Source: Paenibacillus harenae
Lineage (GTDB): Bacteria > Bacillota > Bacilli > Paenibacillales > Paenibacillaceae
Length of the DNA: 64,000 bases
NCBI RefSeq assembly: GCF_030812415.1
Contig: NZ_JAUSST010000004.1
Location: forward strand, 310,001-374,000
Direction of reading: 5' to 3'
The notes under the pieces were generated by a model, which was not told where the DNA came from, did not search any database, and saw nothing but the letters and a program-made list of their open reading frames with translations. Within the stretch, counting starts at the first letter, position 1, and each line of letters begins with the position of its first letter. Shown piece after piece: positions 1 to 7,544 of this stretch. Position numbers and translations under genes: made by a program.

Positions 1-783
1 ACGACGCTTAGCGGAGGAGTTGCAGTAGGCGTCGAGACGTTCGCGGAGGATCAATTCAAGCTCAAGGCGGAGACGCTTCGGGCAGCGCTAACGCCGCGTT
101 CCAAAGTACTTATACTCTGTTATCCAAGCAACCCGACCGGCGGCATCATGACTTATGAGGATTGGCTTCCTATTGCGAAGCTCGTCGAGGAGAAGGATTT
201 GATCGTAATTTCCGACGAAATCTATGCCGAGCTGACGTACGGAGAGAAGCATGTGAGCTTTGCTGCTATGCCGGGCATGAAGGATCGTACGATTCTCGTT
301 AGCGGCTTCTCCAAAGCGTTCGCTATGACTGGTTGGCGGATGGGCTACGCTTGCGGGCACTCCGATATTTTGTCCGCGATGCTGAAGATTCATCAATATA
401 CGGTTATGTGCGCGCCGATCATGGCTCAATACGCAGCGCTTGAAGCGTTGCAGCACGGCCTGGAGGAGAAGGACCGGATGGTCGAGGCGTACAACCAGCG
501 CCGTAGACTGGTCGTCAAGGGCTTCCGCGATATCGGCCTTCAATGCCATGAGCCGCAGGGCGCGTTCTACGCGTTCCCATCGGTTGTATCCACAGGCTTA
601 TCGAGCGAAGAGTTCGCTCAGCGTCTGCTGGAGGAAGCGGGAGTGGCAGCCGTGCCCGGCGACGTATTCGGGCTCGGCGGCGAAGGTCATCTTCGCTGCT
701 CCTACGCGACCTCCGTTGCGAACTTGACCGAGGCGCTTGATCGGATCGGACAATTCGTTTATAAGGTGAATCAGCAGCGCTGA
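1..783 (+). CDS. Class I/II PLP-dependent aminotransferase (5' truncated by window)
   Basis: The open frame runs in from the left edge, so the N-terminal part of the protein lies outside the window and the ATG at 148 is internal. The 260 codons visible hold the hallmarks of a fold-type I aminotransferase: SNPTGG near codon 44, then the cofactor lysine in SGFSKAFAMTGWRMGY near codon 105, followed by the small C-terminal domain with RCSYA. Such enzymes transfer amino groups between an amino acid and a 2-oxo acid in the cytoplasm. It resembles the alanine/aromatic aminotransferase clade (PatA/AlaT-like) common in Bacillales, but substrate cannot be read from the sequence. A hairpin at 805-840 ends the transcript. 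The family call is secure; the substrate is unknown. Confidence 0.9.
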   Translation, partial: TTLSGGVAVGVETFAEDQFKLKAETLRAALTPRSKVLILCYPSNPTGGIMTYEDWLPIAKLVEEKDLIVISDEIYAELTYGEKHVSFAAMPGMKDRTILVSGFSKAFAMTGWRMGYACGHSDILSAMLKIHQYTVMCAPIMAQYAALEALQHGLEEKDRMVEAYNQRRRLVVKGFRDIGLQCHEPQGAFYAFPSVVSTGLSSEEFAQRLLEEAGVAAVPGDVFGLGGEGHLRCSYATSVANLTEALDRIGQFVYKVNQQR

Positions 784-804
784 TCGAATCCGAATGTTTG
801 TATG

Positions 805-845
805 AAGCAGCAGGAAGGAGTGACATCCGGCCTGCTGCTTTCGTG
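805..845 (+). terminator. Rho-independent terminator after the aminotransferase
   Basis: Arms AAGCAGCAGG (805-814) and CCTGCTGCTT (831-840) are perfect complements around a 16-nt loop, followed by a short T-rich stretch. It lies 21 bp after the stop codon. Confidence 0.7.
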
Positions 846-943
846 CGTGTATGTGCAGGAACATACTGCCTCGAGCGCCTCAAGGGGGCTTTTTATGGTA
901 TAGTGGGAACAGAAGATAGAGAGGCTTGGAAGGGTGCGATAAC

Positions 944-1540
944 ATGAAGTTGTACACGAGAACGGGCGACAAGGGCCAGACATCCTTGATCGGGGGACGT
1001 GTCCGGAAGGACGACGCGCGAGTCGAAGCGTACGGTACGATTGATGAGCTGAACAGCTTCGTCGGCGTCGCGGCGGCGGAAGCGGCTAAGCATGAGGGAC
1101 TTGCAGAGCTGGTTGATCGCTTGATCGTCATCCAGCATGAGCTGTTCGATTGCGGCTCCGATCTTGCTTATGCGAAGGAGGGAGCGCCGCTTAAGCTGGA
1201 TGCGGAGCCGGCTTCGCGATTGGAAGAGTGGATTGACGAGTATACGGAGGAAGCGCCTGAGCTGCTTAAGTTTATTTTGCCTGGAGGAACCGCGTTGTCC
1301 TCGGCCTTGCATGCGTGCAGAACGGTATGCCGCAGAGCCGAGCGGCGCGTGGTGTCGCTCGCGCTCGCGGCTTCGCATCCGGTAAGCGAGGATGTCCAAG
1401 CCTACTTGAACCGGTTGTCGGATTTCTTCTTCGCTGCGGCACGCGTGGCGAATGCGAGACTCGGCGTTGCCGATACGGAATATGAGCGGAGCGCGGAAGT
1501 GTTCCGCACGGGCAAGAGCAAGGGTTCGGGTAAGCAATGA
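944..1540 (+). CDS. yvqK: Cob(I)yrinic acid a,c-diamide adenosyltransferase, PduO type
   Basis: This 198-residue cytoplasmic enzyme transfers the 5'-deoxyadenosyl group of ATP to cob(I)alamin or related corrinoids. The N-terminus carries the PduO ATP-binding signature TRTGDKGQTSLIGG (residues 4-17), and the C-terminal half has the RRAERRVVSLA helix that binds ATP. The ATG at 944 is preferred over the in-frame TTG at 926 because GGAAGG at 928-933 is well placed for it and the conserved region begins at once. Length is normal for the family. The stop overlaps the next start (ATGA at 1537-1540), so it is translationally coupled to the pseudouridine synthase. I found no cobalamin-riboswitch-like structure in the short leader. 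Family call is secure. Confidence 0.92.
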   Translation: MKLYTRTGDKGQTSLIGGRVRKDDARVEAYGTIDELNSFVGVAAAEAAKHEGLAELVDRLIVIQHELFDCGSDLAYAKEGAPLKLDAEPASRLEEWIDEYTEEAPELLKFILPGGTALSSALHACRTVCRRAERRVVSLALAASHPVSEDVQAYLNRLSDFFFAAARVANARLGVADTEYERSAEVFRTGKSKGSGKQ

Positions 1541-2496
1541 TGCTAGAGAATGAGCTTGAACTGGAGCGTTTATATTACAAGCCGCTCATCGTGCGGGTAG
1601 ATAAGAATGATGACGGCAAGCAAGTCCGCACCGTACTGGAGCGCAAGCTTGGCGTATCCCGCAAGCTGCTGTCTCAGGTGAAGCTGACCGAGCATGGACT
1701 GACCGTGAACGAGCAGCGCGTCTATACGACGGCAACCGTGGCGGAGGGCGACGTTATTCGCGTCCGCATGCTGCGCGAGCAATCCGACGATATATTGCCG
1801 GAGCCGATGCCGCTGGAGATCGTCTTCGAGGACGATGATCTGATGATCGTCAATAAACAGGCCGGCATTGTCGTGCATCCGACCCATGGCCATTATACGG
1901 GAACGCTGGCGAACGGCGTCGTCTATCATTGGAGGGAGAAGGGGGAACGCGTCCGGTTCAGGCCGGTGCATCGGCTGGACGAGGACACTTCCGGTCTTGT
2001 CGCCATCGCGAAGACGTCCTATGTGCATCAGCAGCTATCCGAGCAATTGCAAGCAGGAACGGTTACGAAGCTGTATCGCGCTTATGTGTATGGCTGCCCG
2101 AAGCCGCATGCCGGCACGGTTGACGCGCCGATCGACCGCGATCCGCTTGAACCGCACCTTCGGATCGTAACGCCGGACGGTTATGCGTCGGTGACTCACT
2201 ATGAGACGGCAGCGAGCTTCGGCAATGCCGCCGCCGCCGTAAAGCTGAAGCTGGAGACGGGCAGGACGCATCAGATTCGCGTTCATATGCGGCACATCGG
2301 CTGTCCCCTTATCGGGGACAAGCTTTACGGCCCTAAGGAGGCTGCTGTCTCCGCATGGGAAGAAGCGGCAGGGCGCCAGGCGCTCCATGCGGAGACGCTT
2401 GGCTTAACGCATCCGCTGACAGGCGAGCGTATGGTCTGGCATGCTGCGCTGCCGCCGGAGCTCGCCTCGCTGGAGCAGACGTTGAAGGGAATTTAA
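1537..2496 (+). CDS. RluA/RluD-family RNA pseudouridine synthase
   Basis: This 319-residue protein should isomerise specific uridines to pseudouridine in rRNA or tRNA. An S4-like RNA-binding region covers about residues 20-80. The catalytic signature HRLDEDTSGL near residue 145 contains the nucleophilic aspartate, NKQAGIVVHPTHGH lies upstream, and the C-terminal RTHQIRVHMRH motif is intact. Two adjacent ATGs (1537 and 1540) are possible starts; the first overlaps the stop of the adenosyltransferase gene. It belongs to the RluD/YlyB/YjbO group of Bacillales, but the exact target uridine cannot be assigned from sequence. Downstream lies an intergenic repeat module instead of a plain terminator. 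Confidence 0.92.
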   Translation: MMLENELELERLYYKPLIVRVDKNDDGKQVRTVLERKLGVSRKLLSQVKLTEHGLTVNEQRVYTTATVAEGDVIRVRMLREQSDDILPEPMPLEIVFEDDDLMIVNKQAGIVVHPTHGHYTGTLANGVVYHWREKGERVRFRPVHRLDEDTSGLVAIAKTSYVHQQLSEQLQAGTVTKLYRAYVYGCPKPHAGTVDAPIDRDPLEPHLRIVTPDGYASVTHYETAASFGNAAAAVKLKLETGRTHQIRVHMRHIGCPLIGDKLYGPKEAAVSAWEEAAGRQALHAETLGLTHPLTGERMVWHAALPPELASLEQTLKGI

Positions 2497-2826
2497 CTCC
2501 CTAGCCTATTTAGCTCCCACTCAGACTGACTCCCTGACGGCAAACTACATAGTCCGTTCATAACTTCACAACGCTTGCGGACATGAAATACCTTATTTGT
2601 GACAAATAAGCCTGTTTGGGGTTGTTACGGACATGAGGTACCTTACATGCACCCAAACCGTTAAATGACGGCATGTTTTGAGTGAATAAAGGGATCTGGT
2701 GTCCGTTATGAATCGATGGTGAGGGATTTGAAGGCAATAAGGGATCGGGTGTCCGCAACGTATAAAGAACGATAGAGAGAAGCTATGCCGCAAGGGAATG
2801 GCGACAGCGATGAGGAGGAACCAGCG
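2497..2826. other. Gene-free stretch holding a nested inverted-repeat module
   Basis: No credible ORF. It is mostly filled by the nested repeat module at 2575-2758, followed by the Shine-Dalgarno of the ArsC-like gene (GAGGAGGA near 2811-2818). Confidence 0.7.
2575..2758. repeat. Nested imperfect inverted-repeat module (A1-A2-core-B2-B1)
   Basis: Outer arms 2575-2597 and 2736-2758 are imperfect reverse complements: TTGCGGAC...CCTTATT against AATAAGG...GTCCGCAA. Inner arms 2624-2645 and 2688-2710 form a second pair with closely related sequence (GTTACGGACATGAGG against GGTGTCCGTTATG). The centre has a small CCGT/ACGG hairpin followed by TTTGAGTGAA. The module could fold into a long branched RNA or cruciform. 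The module at 39470-39659 has the same plan and the same decamer. Confidence 0.75.
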
Positions 2827-3204
2827 ATGACAAAGCAGAACGAACTTACGATAATTCAATATCCGAAATGCAGCACTTGCAAGGCAGCGTTTAAGTCGCT
2901 GCAAGCGAAGGGCAATGAGGTGAAGTCGCGCAGTATCGTCGAAGAGACGCCAAGCGCGCAGGAACTGAAGGAGCTTGTTCGTCAAAGCGGACTGGAATTG
3001 AAAAAGTTTTTTAACACGTCGGGTGAAGTATATAAGGAGCTAGGCTTGAAGGACAAGCTGGCGTCCATGTCCGAAGACGAGAAGTATGAGCTGCTTGCTC
3101 AGCACGGCATGCTTATCAAGCGGCCGATCGTGACCGATGGCACGACCGTTACGGTTGGCTACAAGGAAGAGACGTACGAGCAAGTATGGAAGAGGAACGG
3201 GTGA
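2827..3204 (+). CDS. ArsC/Spx-family thioredoxin-fold protein
   Basis: A 125-residue protein of the ArsC-like family, which includes arsenate reductases and the Spx/MgsR regulators. A CxxC redox pair (CSTC, residues 15-18) follows a first beta strand, and the C-terminal part has the family's GMLIKRPIV stretch. The ATG at 2827 is chosen because GAGGAGGA precedes it by about 8 nt; an in-frame ATG at 2785 would add an acidic tail with no ribosome site. There are no ars genes nearby, so an arsenic role is unlikely to be its main job. It most resembles the YusI-type proteins of Bacillus, whose function is unclear. Its stop overlaps the next gene's likely start, suggesting coupling to the aminotransferase. 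Confidence 0.85.
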   Translation: MTKQNELTIIQYPKCSTCKAAFKSLQAKGNEVKSRSIVEETPSAQELKELVRQSGLELKKFFNTSGEVYKELGLKDKLASMSEDEKYELLAQHGMLIKRPIVTDGTTVTVGYKEETYEQVWKRNG

Positions 3205-4427
3205 TCGAAGCGATGAGCAAGGACAAACGGAAATGGAGGTCGGAGCGTCTCTCGCTGCTTGGATCGTCAATCTTCGCCGAAGTGGCGGCGTGGAAGACGG
3301 CTGCCGCAGCGAGCGGGCAAGACATCATTGATTTGGGCATCGGCAGCCCGGACAAGCCTCCGACGCCAGCCGTCAGGCAAGTACTTAGCGATGCCGCGCT
3401 GCGCTCTGATATGTACGCGTATCCGGCAACGCGAAGCGGATTGCCCTTTAAGGAGCATGCGGCCGCGTGGATGAAGCACCGATTCGGGGTCGAGCTTGAT
3501 CCGGTCCATGAGATCGTAACGCTGCTTGGTTCGCAGGACGGCTTGGCTCATCTCGCGATGGCGTTGTGCGATCCCGGCGATACGGCGCTGCTGCCCGATC
3601 CTGGTTATCCGATCTATACGGCTTCGCTTGCGCTTGCCGGTGTGGAAGCCGTGCTCATGCCGCTGCGAGAAGAGAACCGTTACATGCCTGATCTTGATGG
3701 GATTGCCGATGAGCAGTGGGACAAAGCGACGTTTATATTGCTTAACTATCCGAACAATCCGATCTCGGCAGTCGCAGACCTCGCTTTCTTTGAGCGTTTA
3801 ATTGCGAAGGCGCGCAAGCACAACGTATTGGTCGTTCATGATTTGGCCTACTCGGAGATGGGCTTCGACGGCTGCGAGCCGCCGAGCATTTTGCAAGTGC
3901 CGGAAGCGCTTGAACAAGCGGTTGAATTTCATTCCTTGTCGAAGAGCTTCAATATGGCAGGCTGTCGGATTGGCTACTTGGCCGGCAATAGGGAAGCTGT
4001 CGGCGCGCTGCGTGAATTGAAAGCGAATATCGATTATGGGGTGTTCGATCCGGTTCAAGAAGCCGGTATAGCAGCGTTGCGGGAAGCGATGGACGTTACT
4101 GCGAATGTGCCGAAGGCCGGTAAGCTGTACGAGCACAGAAGAAATCGGTTTATCGATGCTTTGTATGCAGAGGGATGGCATGTACCGGCGCCGAAGGCGA
4201 CGATGTTCGTATGGGCGCCGCTTCCGCCGATGCAATGGACGCTTTCCGAACGATGGACGTCGCGGACGATTTCCCAGGAAATGCTGAAGCGGACAGGTGT
4301 CGTTGTCGTACCTGGCGAAGCTTTTGGCACGGAAGGGGAAGGGTATGTGCGCATCGCGCTTGTCGAAGAAGAGGAAAGATTGATAGAAGCCGCCAAGCGG
4401 ATTGGAAGGTTCATTCGCGGGGAATAA
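3201..4427 (+). CDS. Class I/II aminotransferase (LL-diaminopimelate-aminotransferase-like)
   Basis: About 408 residues of a fold-type I PLP enzyme. Conserved pieces in order are DLGIGSPDKPP, LLGSQDGLAHLAMAL, DPGYPIYTA, LNYPNNPISA, and the lysine that binds PLP in SLSKSFNMAGCRIGYLAGN near residue 250. The pattern is closest to the LL-diaminopimelate/aspartate-like aminotransferases found widely in Bacillales, but a lysine-pathway role is not shown by the context. The start is uncertain: GTG at 3201 overlaps the preceding TGA and follows AGAGGA closely, while ATG 3186 and ATG 3213 are in the same frame. Substrate is unassigned; the fold and catalytic lysine are clear. Confidence 0.88.
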   Translation: MIEAMSKDKRKWRSERLSLLGSSIFAEVAAWKTAAAASGQDIIDLGIGSPDKPPTPAVRQVLSDAALRSDMYAYPATRSGLPFKEHAAAWMKHRFGVELDPVHEIVTLLGSQDGLAHLAMALCDPGDTALLPDPGYPIYTASLALAGVEAVLMPLREENRYMPDLDGIADEQWDKATFILLNYPNNPISAVADLAFFERLIAKARKHNVLVVHDLAYSEMGFDGCEPPSILQVPEALEQAVEFHSLSKSFNMAGCRIGYLAGNREAVGALRELKANIDYGVFDPVQEAGIAALREAMDVTANVPKAGKLYEHRRNRFIDALYAEGWHVPAPKATMFVWAPLPPMQWTLSERWTSRTISQEMLKRTGVVVVPGEAFGTEGEGYVRIALVEEEERLIEAAKRIGRFIRGE

Positions 4428-4468
4428 ATAGTTTATAAAACAACCGTTAGAGGAGAGGGATTATAGTA

Positions 4469-5341
4469 ATGGCCAATCAAAAATTGTTGCTTGTCGACGG
4501 GATGGCAATTTTGTTTAGAGCTTATTTTGCTACGACGTTCGGAAGCAGCAGCAGTATTCGCCGGACGAGCTCCGGCTTGCCGGTTAATGCCGTTCATGGT
4601 TTTGTTCGTTATTTCATGGATGCGGTCAAGACTTTCGAGCCTACGCATATTATTTGCTGCTGGGATATGGGCAGCACGACGTTTCGTACGGAGCAATATG
4701 ACGGTTACAAATCGAATCGTCCGAGCGCCCCGGAAGATTTGGTTCCGCAATTCGATCTGGTGAAAGAGGTCGTCGCTAGCTTCAACGTGCCGAACATCGG
4801 CATTGAAGGTTATGAAGCTGACGATTGCATCGGTACGTTAGCGCGTGCGTTTAAGGATCAGGCTGAGGTTGTCGTCGTAACAGGAGATCATGACATGCTG
4901 CAGCTCGTGGACGAGAGTGTATCCGTAGCTATTATGAAGAAGGGCATCGGCAACTACATGGTATATACTCCGCTCAGCCTTATGGAAGAGCGCCAGCTTA
5001 CGCCCGCCCAAATTATTGATATTAAAGGTTTAATGGGAGATACGAGCGATAACTATCCGGGTGTCAAAGGTATTGGCGAGAAGACGGCGCACAAGCTTAT
5101 CCAGGAGCATGGCTCTATCGATGGTCTGCTTGCCAATCTCGAGGCGGTATCGAAGACGATTCGGGCAAAGATCGAAGCGGATCTGGACATGCTGCATCTG
5201 TCCCGCGATCTTGCAACGATTCGATGCGATGCGCCGGTCTCGGCCGAGCTGGAAGCTTGCTGCTGGGCTTACGAGCGTGAAATCGTGCTTCGCAAATTCG
5301 AGGAGCTCGAATTTAAAAGCTTGGTCGCTTTGATTAGTTAA
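4469..5341 (+). CDS. ypcP: Stand-alone 5'-3' exonuclease / flap endonuclease (Pol I N-terminal domain type)
   Basis: A 290-residue FEN-like nuclease homologous to the N-terminal domain of DNA polymerase I but with no polymerase attached. It opens with LLVDGMAILFRAYF, has the clustered metal-binding acidic residues in YEADDCIG (residues 115-122) and TGDHDML, and a helix-hairpin-helix segment GDTSDNYPGVKGIGEKTA (about 190-207). It should remove RNA primers or flaps during replication and repair, like YpcP of Bacillus. The ribosome site GGAGAGGGA sits before the ATG. It is the last gene of this run, and a 23-bp perfect hairpin begins 5 nt after the stop. Confidence 0.92.
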   Translation: MANQKLLLVDGMAILFRAYFATTFGSSSSIRRTSSGLPVNAVHGFVRYFMDAVKTFEPTHIICCWDMGSTTFRTEQYDGYKSNRPSAPEDLVPQFDLVKEVVASFNVPNIGIEGYEADDCIGTLARAFKDQAEVVVVTGDHDMLQLVDESVSVAIMKKGIGNYMVYTPLSLMEERQLTPAQIIDIKGLMGDTSDNYPGVKGIGEKTAHKLIQEHGSIDGLLANLEAVSKTIRAKIEADLDMLHLSRDLATIRCDAPVSAELEACCWAYEREIVLRKFEELEFKSLVALIS

Positions 5342-5346
5342 TTAAT

Positions 5347-5397
5347 ATGCCCTATAAGCAGGACACTATTGAATATAGTGTCCTGCTTATAGGGCAT
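5347..5397 (+). terminator. Long perfect hairpin after the exonuclease gene
   Basis: Left arm 5347-5369 and right arm 5375-5397 are perfect 23-nt complements around the loop TGAAT. The trailing sequence is T-rich (TTGTGGTTT) but lacks a clean U-tract. Confidence 0.7.
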
Positions 5398-5469
5398 TTG
5401 TGGTTTATCTGATAGAAACGGTTGTCTAGAGAGGAAACATACCTAATATTGCGTTAAACGGCCTGCTTA

Positions 5470-5525
5470 GGAAAAAAGCCCCTTTCCGCAAACGCAATAA
5501 TAGGCGTAATGAGGAAAAAGGGGCC
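5470..5525 (-). terminator. Probable terminator for the two small minus-strand genes
   Basis: On the minus strand, GGCCCCTTTTTCC pairs with GGAAAGGGGC followed by TTTTTT. The loop contains part of another inverted repeat (ATTGCGTTT with AACGCAAT, 5440-5505). It lies directly after the stop at 5536. Confidence 0.55.
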
Positions 5526-5535
5526 TTGTAGTCGG

Positions 5536-5814
5536 TTATGGTTCGTCCAGTACTTCGGGAATGATTAAGGCGTAACCCTCGTCTCCAGGGTAGTCACGGT
5601 CGAAATCTTCATGCAGCGACCGATTCTCATAGTCGAAGCGCTCGGAAGCGCTCTGGTCGATTCGCCACGGCTTGTTCTTGCCCGGCGATTCCTCCAGCAG
5701 ATCCGTGCTGTACGGCCCTTCCGGAAATAGATCCGGAATAAGGTCGTTGGGCTGCGATTCCACAGTCGATACGTCCGTGTACGCTTGACGATCTTCGTCC
5801 TTGTAACGAGTCAT
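5536..5814 (-). CDS. Small acidic protein of unknown function
   Basis: A 92-residue, strongly hydrophilic and acidic protein with many Asp, Glu, Tyr and Pro residues and no signal peptide or membrane segment. I do not recognise the family. It is likely real: GGAGGCG precedes the ATG at good spacing, it follows the DUF3055-like gene by 50 bp on the same strand, and a terminator-like hairpin follows it. The composition suggests a largely disordered protein. Such small acidic proteins are common in spore formers, but no role can be stated from the sequence. Confidence 0.7.
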   Translation of the reverse strand: MTRYKDEDRQAYTDVSTVESQPNDLIPDLFPEGPYSTDLLEESPGKNKPWRIDQSASERFDYENRSLHEDFDRDYPGDEGYALIIPEVLDEP

Positions 5815-5864
5815 TGAGAGTCGCCTCCGAAATAGTTATTGGATACCCTCTCAGTGTTCCCCGA

Positions 5865-6161
5865 TCAATCGGTAAAATTCACCGTTCCAACAACAAAATA
5901 CAAAAATTGAGCAAGCTCGCCAGCCTCTTCCTCATTGAGCTTGAACGTAAACGCCAGATAACCTTCCTCCTCGAGGTCATCCGGACCAATAATGGCTGTC
6001 TTGCCGGATTGCAGCTCGGTGACGAGCTTCTTTCCATAAAAGCGATGCGTTGCCGTGATCGCGAGATCGAACCGCTTTAAGCTCGGCGTAATGAACGTAA
6101 CGAATCTAGTCGAGGTATCCTCGGTCGTATCGGACATAAAATCATAATCGGGAAGTAGCAT
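5865..6161 (-). CDS. DUF3055-like small cytoplasmic protein
   Basis: A 98-residue soluble protein. The central part (STRFVTFITPSLKRFDLAI, HRFYGKKLVTELQSGKTAII, DDLEEEGYL, FKLNEEEAGEL) matches my memory of the DUF3055 (SAV0927-like) family of Firmicutes, which has no known function. GGAGGC lies 8 nt before the ATG at 6161. It heads a two-gene minus-strand unit with the acidic protein at 5536-5814. The family name is from recall of the motif pattern and not from a search; the reality of the gene is more certain than its name. Confidence 0.72.
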   Translation of the reverse strand: MLLPDYDFMSDTTEDTSTRFVTFITPSLKRFDLAITATHRFYGKKLVTELQSGKTAIIGPDDLEEEGYLAFTFKLNEEEAGELAQFLYFVVGTVNFTD

Positions 6162-6250
6162 CGGGTATAGCCTCCACTCGCATTAGTAAGCTGCAAAACC
6201 TTCTTAGAGACCGCAGCGGCATTACGGTTAAGTATACACTAACAAAACGC

Positions 6251-6279
6251 TTGTCATAAACCTTTCCATATGGTAGTCT
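6251..6279 (+). promoter_or_regulatory. Sigma-A promoter with extended -10
   Basis: TTGTCA (6251-6256), a 17-nt spacer, then TAGTCT (6274-6279), with TGG directly before the -10 element. Transcription should begin near 6286, about 20 nt before a strong terminator. Confidence 0.6.
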
Positions 6280-6308
6280 GTAAGCAATCGAATCATCGAT
6301 CGTGAGGG

Positions 6309-6347
6309 AGCACCTCTTCTGCTTAGGCAGGAGAGGTGCTTTTTTTT
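6309..6347 (+). terminator. Intrinsic terminator in the leader of the HRDC gene
   Basis: AGCACCTCT (6309-6317) pairs with AGAGGTGCT (6332-6340); inside it CTGC pairs with GCAG around TTAG, and eight T residues follow (6340-6347). No plus-strand gene lies between the promoter at 6251 and this terminator, so it either attenuates the HRDC gene or ends a short RNA. Confidence 0.75.
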
Positions 6348-6419
6348 GTGCGCCGGGCGTTGCTCTGCCGATCTGCGATTCGTATCTATCATTATATTCG
6401 ATGAAGGAGTGTAGCGGGT

Positions 6420-7418
6420 ATGCAAATCGTATTTTTGAACACATTCGAGAAAACGGAGGCCGATCATCGGGTCATCAGCTCGCAGTTGTCGATCTGCGAG
6501 CGGCAAGGGGTTTGGTCTGTATTGTGGATGGAGGGCGAGCAGTCCGAAGGCAACCCGGAAACATGGTTCGAAGGAACGTCATGGGAAGAGATGATGATTG
6601 CATTCCGCCATGGCATTGCTAGGAAGATGGGCGAAGGTTATACGCCGATTATCGACGGTATGCTGGAGGAACGCCGAACATCCGCAGGCAGCTTCTTGAC
6701 GATGCTGCAATGCTATGGCGAGCTGCACGCTAATCAAGAGTTATTCCAGTCGCTGCGCGAATGGAGGAGGGCGAAGGCAGCCTCCGAGAAAAAGTCGGCC
6801 TATCTCGTATCGACGAATCGGATGCTCTGGATGATTAGCGCCTTTGTGCCTCATTCCGAGGAGGAGCTTGCGCAAATTCCGGGCTGGGGAAATGCCAAGC
6901 TTGCCGCGTACGCTGAAGAAGTCATTGCCGTAACGAACCGCTTCGCACGCGAAACGGCATTCCCTTTGCAATGGGTCGCGGAGAAGCTGGACACCTCCGC
7001 CTATACGGGCTGGTTGTTCAAGCAGAAGGAGACGAAGTATAAGAACCAGATGGACCGCCATAGCGCCAAAAAACAAATTTTACTCGCAGCCCAGCAGGGG
7101 GGGACGATCGGGTTGCTCGAGGAGAAGCTGGAGCTTTCACGACGCGAGCTGATTGATCGTATCGAGCAGTTGGAGCAGGAGGGGTATGACCTGGAGCCGC
7201 TCATCAATCGCGAGCTGTCCGAGATGCCGGAGGAGGAGCAACAGCTTGTCTGGCATGCGTTGACGAGCGTGGGCGACCGTTACTTAAAGCCGGTACTTCA
7301 GCAAGTATACGGGTCAAGCGAGGCCTCCGAATTAGGAAAGCCCGTCGATACGCTGTACGAGAAGCTGAGGCTCATCCGTCTTCGCTTCCGCAGAAGCAGT
7401 ACGGACAAAGCGGTCTAG
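6420..7418 (+). CDS. HRDC-domain protein without helicase domain
   Basis: A 332-residue protein. Residues about 105-190 form an HRDC domain (LREWRRAKAASEKKSAYLV, LWMISAFVPHSEEELAQIPG, KLAAYAEEVIAV), the nucleic-acid-binding module found at the end of RecQ helicases and RNase D. No Walker A, DEAD/DEAH or exonuclease motif is present. The remaining C-terminal half includes a possible winged-helix region (TIGLLEEKLELSRRELIDRIEQ). A good ribosome site (GAAGGAG) precedes ATG 6420. It stands alone behind a promoter and terminator leader. A nucleic-acid-related accessory role is inferred from the HRDC domain only; the exact function is unknown. Confidence 0.8.
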   Translation: MQIVFLNTFEKTEADHRVISSQLSICERQGVWSVLWMEGEQSEGNPETWFEGTSWEEMMIAFRHGIARKMGEGYTPIIDGMLEERRTSAGSFLTMLQCYGELHANQELFQSLREWRRAKAASEKKSAYLVSTNRMLWMISAFVPHSEEELAQIPGWGNAKLAAYAEEVIAVTNRFARETAFPLQWVAEKLDTSAYTGWLFKQKETKYKNQMDRHSAKKQILLAAQQGGTIGLLEEKLELSRRELIDRIEQLEQEGYDLEPLINRELSEMPEEEQQLVWHALTSVGDRYLKPVLQQVYGSSEASELGKPVDTLYEKLRLIRLRFRRSSTDKAV

Positions 7419-7424
7419 CAAACG

Positions 7425-7470
7425 GATAGCCGAGAAAGGCGCGCGGAAACAGCGCGCCTTCTCGGCTATC
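7425..7470. terminator. Hairpin between convergent HRDC gene and ORF remnant
   Basis: Arms 7425-7444 and 7452-7470 pair over about 19 bp (GATAGCCGAG...GGCGCGC) with one bulged A. No strong T-tract follows on either strand. Confidence 0.5.
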
Positions 7471-7544
7471 ATCCCGATTATGGTCCTTGACTATTAACCT
7501 CCAAAGCGTCATCCATCGCTCACCCCCATAGCGTCCATTCATTG

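Noticed and set aside
784..943. Possible cobalamin riboswitch before the corrinoid adenosyltransferase
   Set aside because: The gap is short and mostly filled by the preceding gene's terminator; no B12-box-like conserved pieces are visible.
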